From positions 310,001 to 374,000 of the forward strand of contig NZ_JAXCIL010000001.1 in the NCBI RefSeq assembly GCF_034387475.1: a DNA stretch of 64,000 nt, written 5' to 3'. Position 1 is the stretch's first letter; every line of letters begins with the position of its first letter. Source of the DNA: Pseudomonas sp. Teo4. Lineage in GTDB: Bacteria > Pseudomonadota > Gammaproteobacteria > Pseudomonadales > Pseudomonadaceae. The translations under genes and the position numbers were made by a program. The notes under the pieces are model-generated. The model saw only the letters and a list, made by a program, of their open reading frames with translations, was not told the DNA's origin and did no database searches. Below are positions 63,134 to 64,000 of this stretch, in pieces.

Positions 63134-63264
63134 CATCGCCGGCAAGCCGGCTCCAACAGGGATCGCGCCAGCTTTCAGAAATTGAGCAAGACAGTTGCTG
63201 CTACAGGTACTGCGGTGATCTTGAGGTTGGCGCGGTCGGTGTGGGAGCCGGCTTGCCGGCGATT
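63134..63264. repeat. Inverted pair of REP elements
   Basis: CATCGCCGGCAAGCCGGCTC at 63134 and GTGGGAGCCGGCTTGCCGGC at 63241, in the 425-bp gap between the chemoreceptor gene and mqo. The rest of that gap (63265-63443) holds the mqo promoter region and no gene. Confidence 0.85.
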
Positions 63265-63443
63265 GAGGCGCGAAGCGGCTCCTTGGGGGGAAATCCGCCA
63301 TCCAGGCAGGCACAAACCGTTTCCCTGTGGCGGATTGTCGCCATGCGACCCATCGCCTCACCCCGTGTTCCGTGGCCTGGTGCCAGTTGGCACGCTCCCT
63401 GCTCAGTGCGGCGCGCGTGTACACAACAACTGGATCACATCAA

Positions 63444-64000
63444 TGAAGAAAATCCTGCTGACGTTCCTCTGCCTGAGCGTCATCGGTTGCTCCAAACCCG
63501 AAGAGCCGCAAAAGTCCGTCGATGTCCTGCTGATCGGCGGCGGCATCATGAGTGCCAGCCTGGGTACCTACCTCACCGAGCTTGAGCCGAACTGGAAAGT
63601 CGATGTCTACGAGCGCATGGACCAGGTTGCCGAAGAAAGCTCCAATGCCTGGAACAACGCTGGCACCGGCCATTCGGCCTTCTGCGAGCTGAATTACACC
63701 AGCGAAGGTAAAGACGGCAGCATCGATATCAGCAAGGCCGTCGGTGTCAACGAGCAGTTCGAAATCTCCAAGCAGTTCTGGGCCTATCAGGTCGAGCAGG
63801 GCGTGCTGAGCAACCCTAAGTCCTTCATCAACAACGTGCCGCATATGAGCTTCGTGTGGGGTGACGAGAACGTCGCCTTCCTGCACAAGCGTGTTGCCGC
63901 GCTGCAGCGCAGCTCGCTGTTCCGAGGCATGGAAATTTCCGAGGACCACGAGCAGATTCGCAAGTGGGTACCGCTGGTGATGGAAGGCCGAGACCCAGGG
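63444..64000 (+). CDS. mqo: Malate:quinone oxidoreductase, N-terminal part (cut by window edge)
   Basis: 185 codons visible from the ATG at 63444; the rest lies outside. Mqo motifs: [19 protein letters not shown] (FAD site), [34 protein letters not shown] and [14 protein letters not shown]. The enzyme oxidises malate to oxaloacetate and reduces quinone. Unusually, the protein begins [20 protein letters not shown], which looks like a lipoprotein signal peptide with lipobox VIGC. Most Mqo proteins start near the FAD site. An ATG downstream before the FAD motif is not available in frame, so the extension is real in this reading. Confidence 0.93.

Overview
The window looks like a chromosomal segment of a Pseudomonas of the P. 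putida group. Reasons are the high G+C codon use, the cfrX-cmpX-sigX-oprF cluster, rmf, a NAD-dependent glutamate dehydrogenase of about 1620 residues, an Aer-type sensor beside acnA, and many REP repeats built on the core GCCGGCAAGCCGGC. Gene order matches what I remember of P. putida KT2440 around PP_2080 to PP_2120; that comparison is from memory and is inference. No tRNA, rRNA, CRISPR array, transposase or prophage gene was seen.

Layout. Positions 1-5925 (minus strand) hold a moxR-DUF58-DUF4381-batA-batB/C-batD operon whose genes are joined by ATGA overlaps. It carries eight apparent single-base indels in four of its six genes; the rest of the window shows none. Positions 5926-6952 hold a 656-bp palindromic element bordered by short tandem repeats, followed by an orphan Tle1-like (DUF2235) lipase gene (6953-8284). 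Next come lhgO and its GntR-type regulator with two matching operators, a small acidic protein, gdhB, a 220-bp palindromic repeat, and the divergent ppsR/ppsA pair. The stretch 19.7-25.4 kb holds an alpha/beta hydrolase, rraA, a ZntB-like transporter and cfrX-cmpX-sigX-oprF (envelope stress sigma factor and major porin).

The stretch 25.5-31.3 kb (minus strand) is a nitrate-assimilation block: nasS-nasT, then a leader with two ANTAR-type hexaloop hairpins and a terminator, then the nitrate transporter nasA, a PP2C-kinase fusion and a siroheme-forming methyltransferase. The nitrate and nitrite reductase genes are not in the window. Then follow pyrD, rmf, rlmL, a CHASE/PAS/GGDEF diguanylate cyclase, dacB, yggL, a BvgS/EvgS-like hybrid kinase with its LuxR-type regulator, a dGTPase homologue, a yqjD-yqjE-yqjK-like operon, an Amt transporter, a small glutaredoxin-like protein, and a small unknown protein behind a perfect LexA box.

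The last part holds an RluA-type pseudouridine synthase, an Aer2-like receptor, a second copy of the palindromic element directly after acnA, rlmM, tusA, pdxB, a 57-residue protein, an MsbA-like ABC exporter, a chemoreceptor and the start of mqo.

Most genes are core metabolism, stress or signalling genes. The least explained sequence is the pair of long palindromic elements at 6141-6796 and 52597-53220. Their four arms carry nested hairpins with compensatory base changes, which suggests a structured RNA or DNA element that is kept and may be mobile. The frameshift cluster at 1-5.9 kb is the other anomaly: either a local sequencing fault or decay of the operon.
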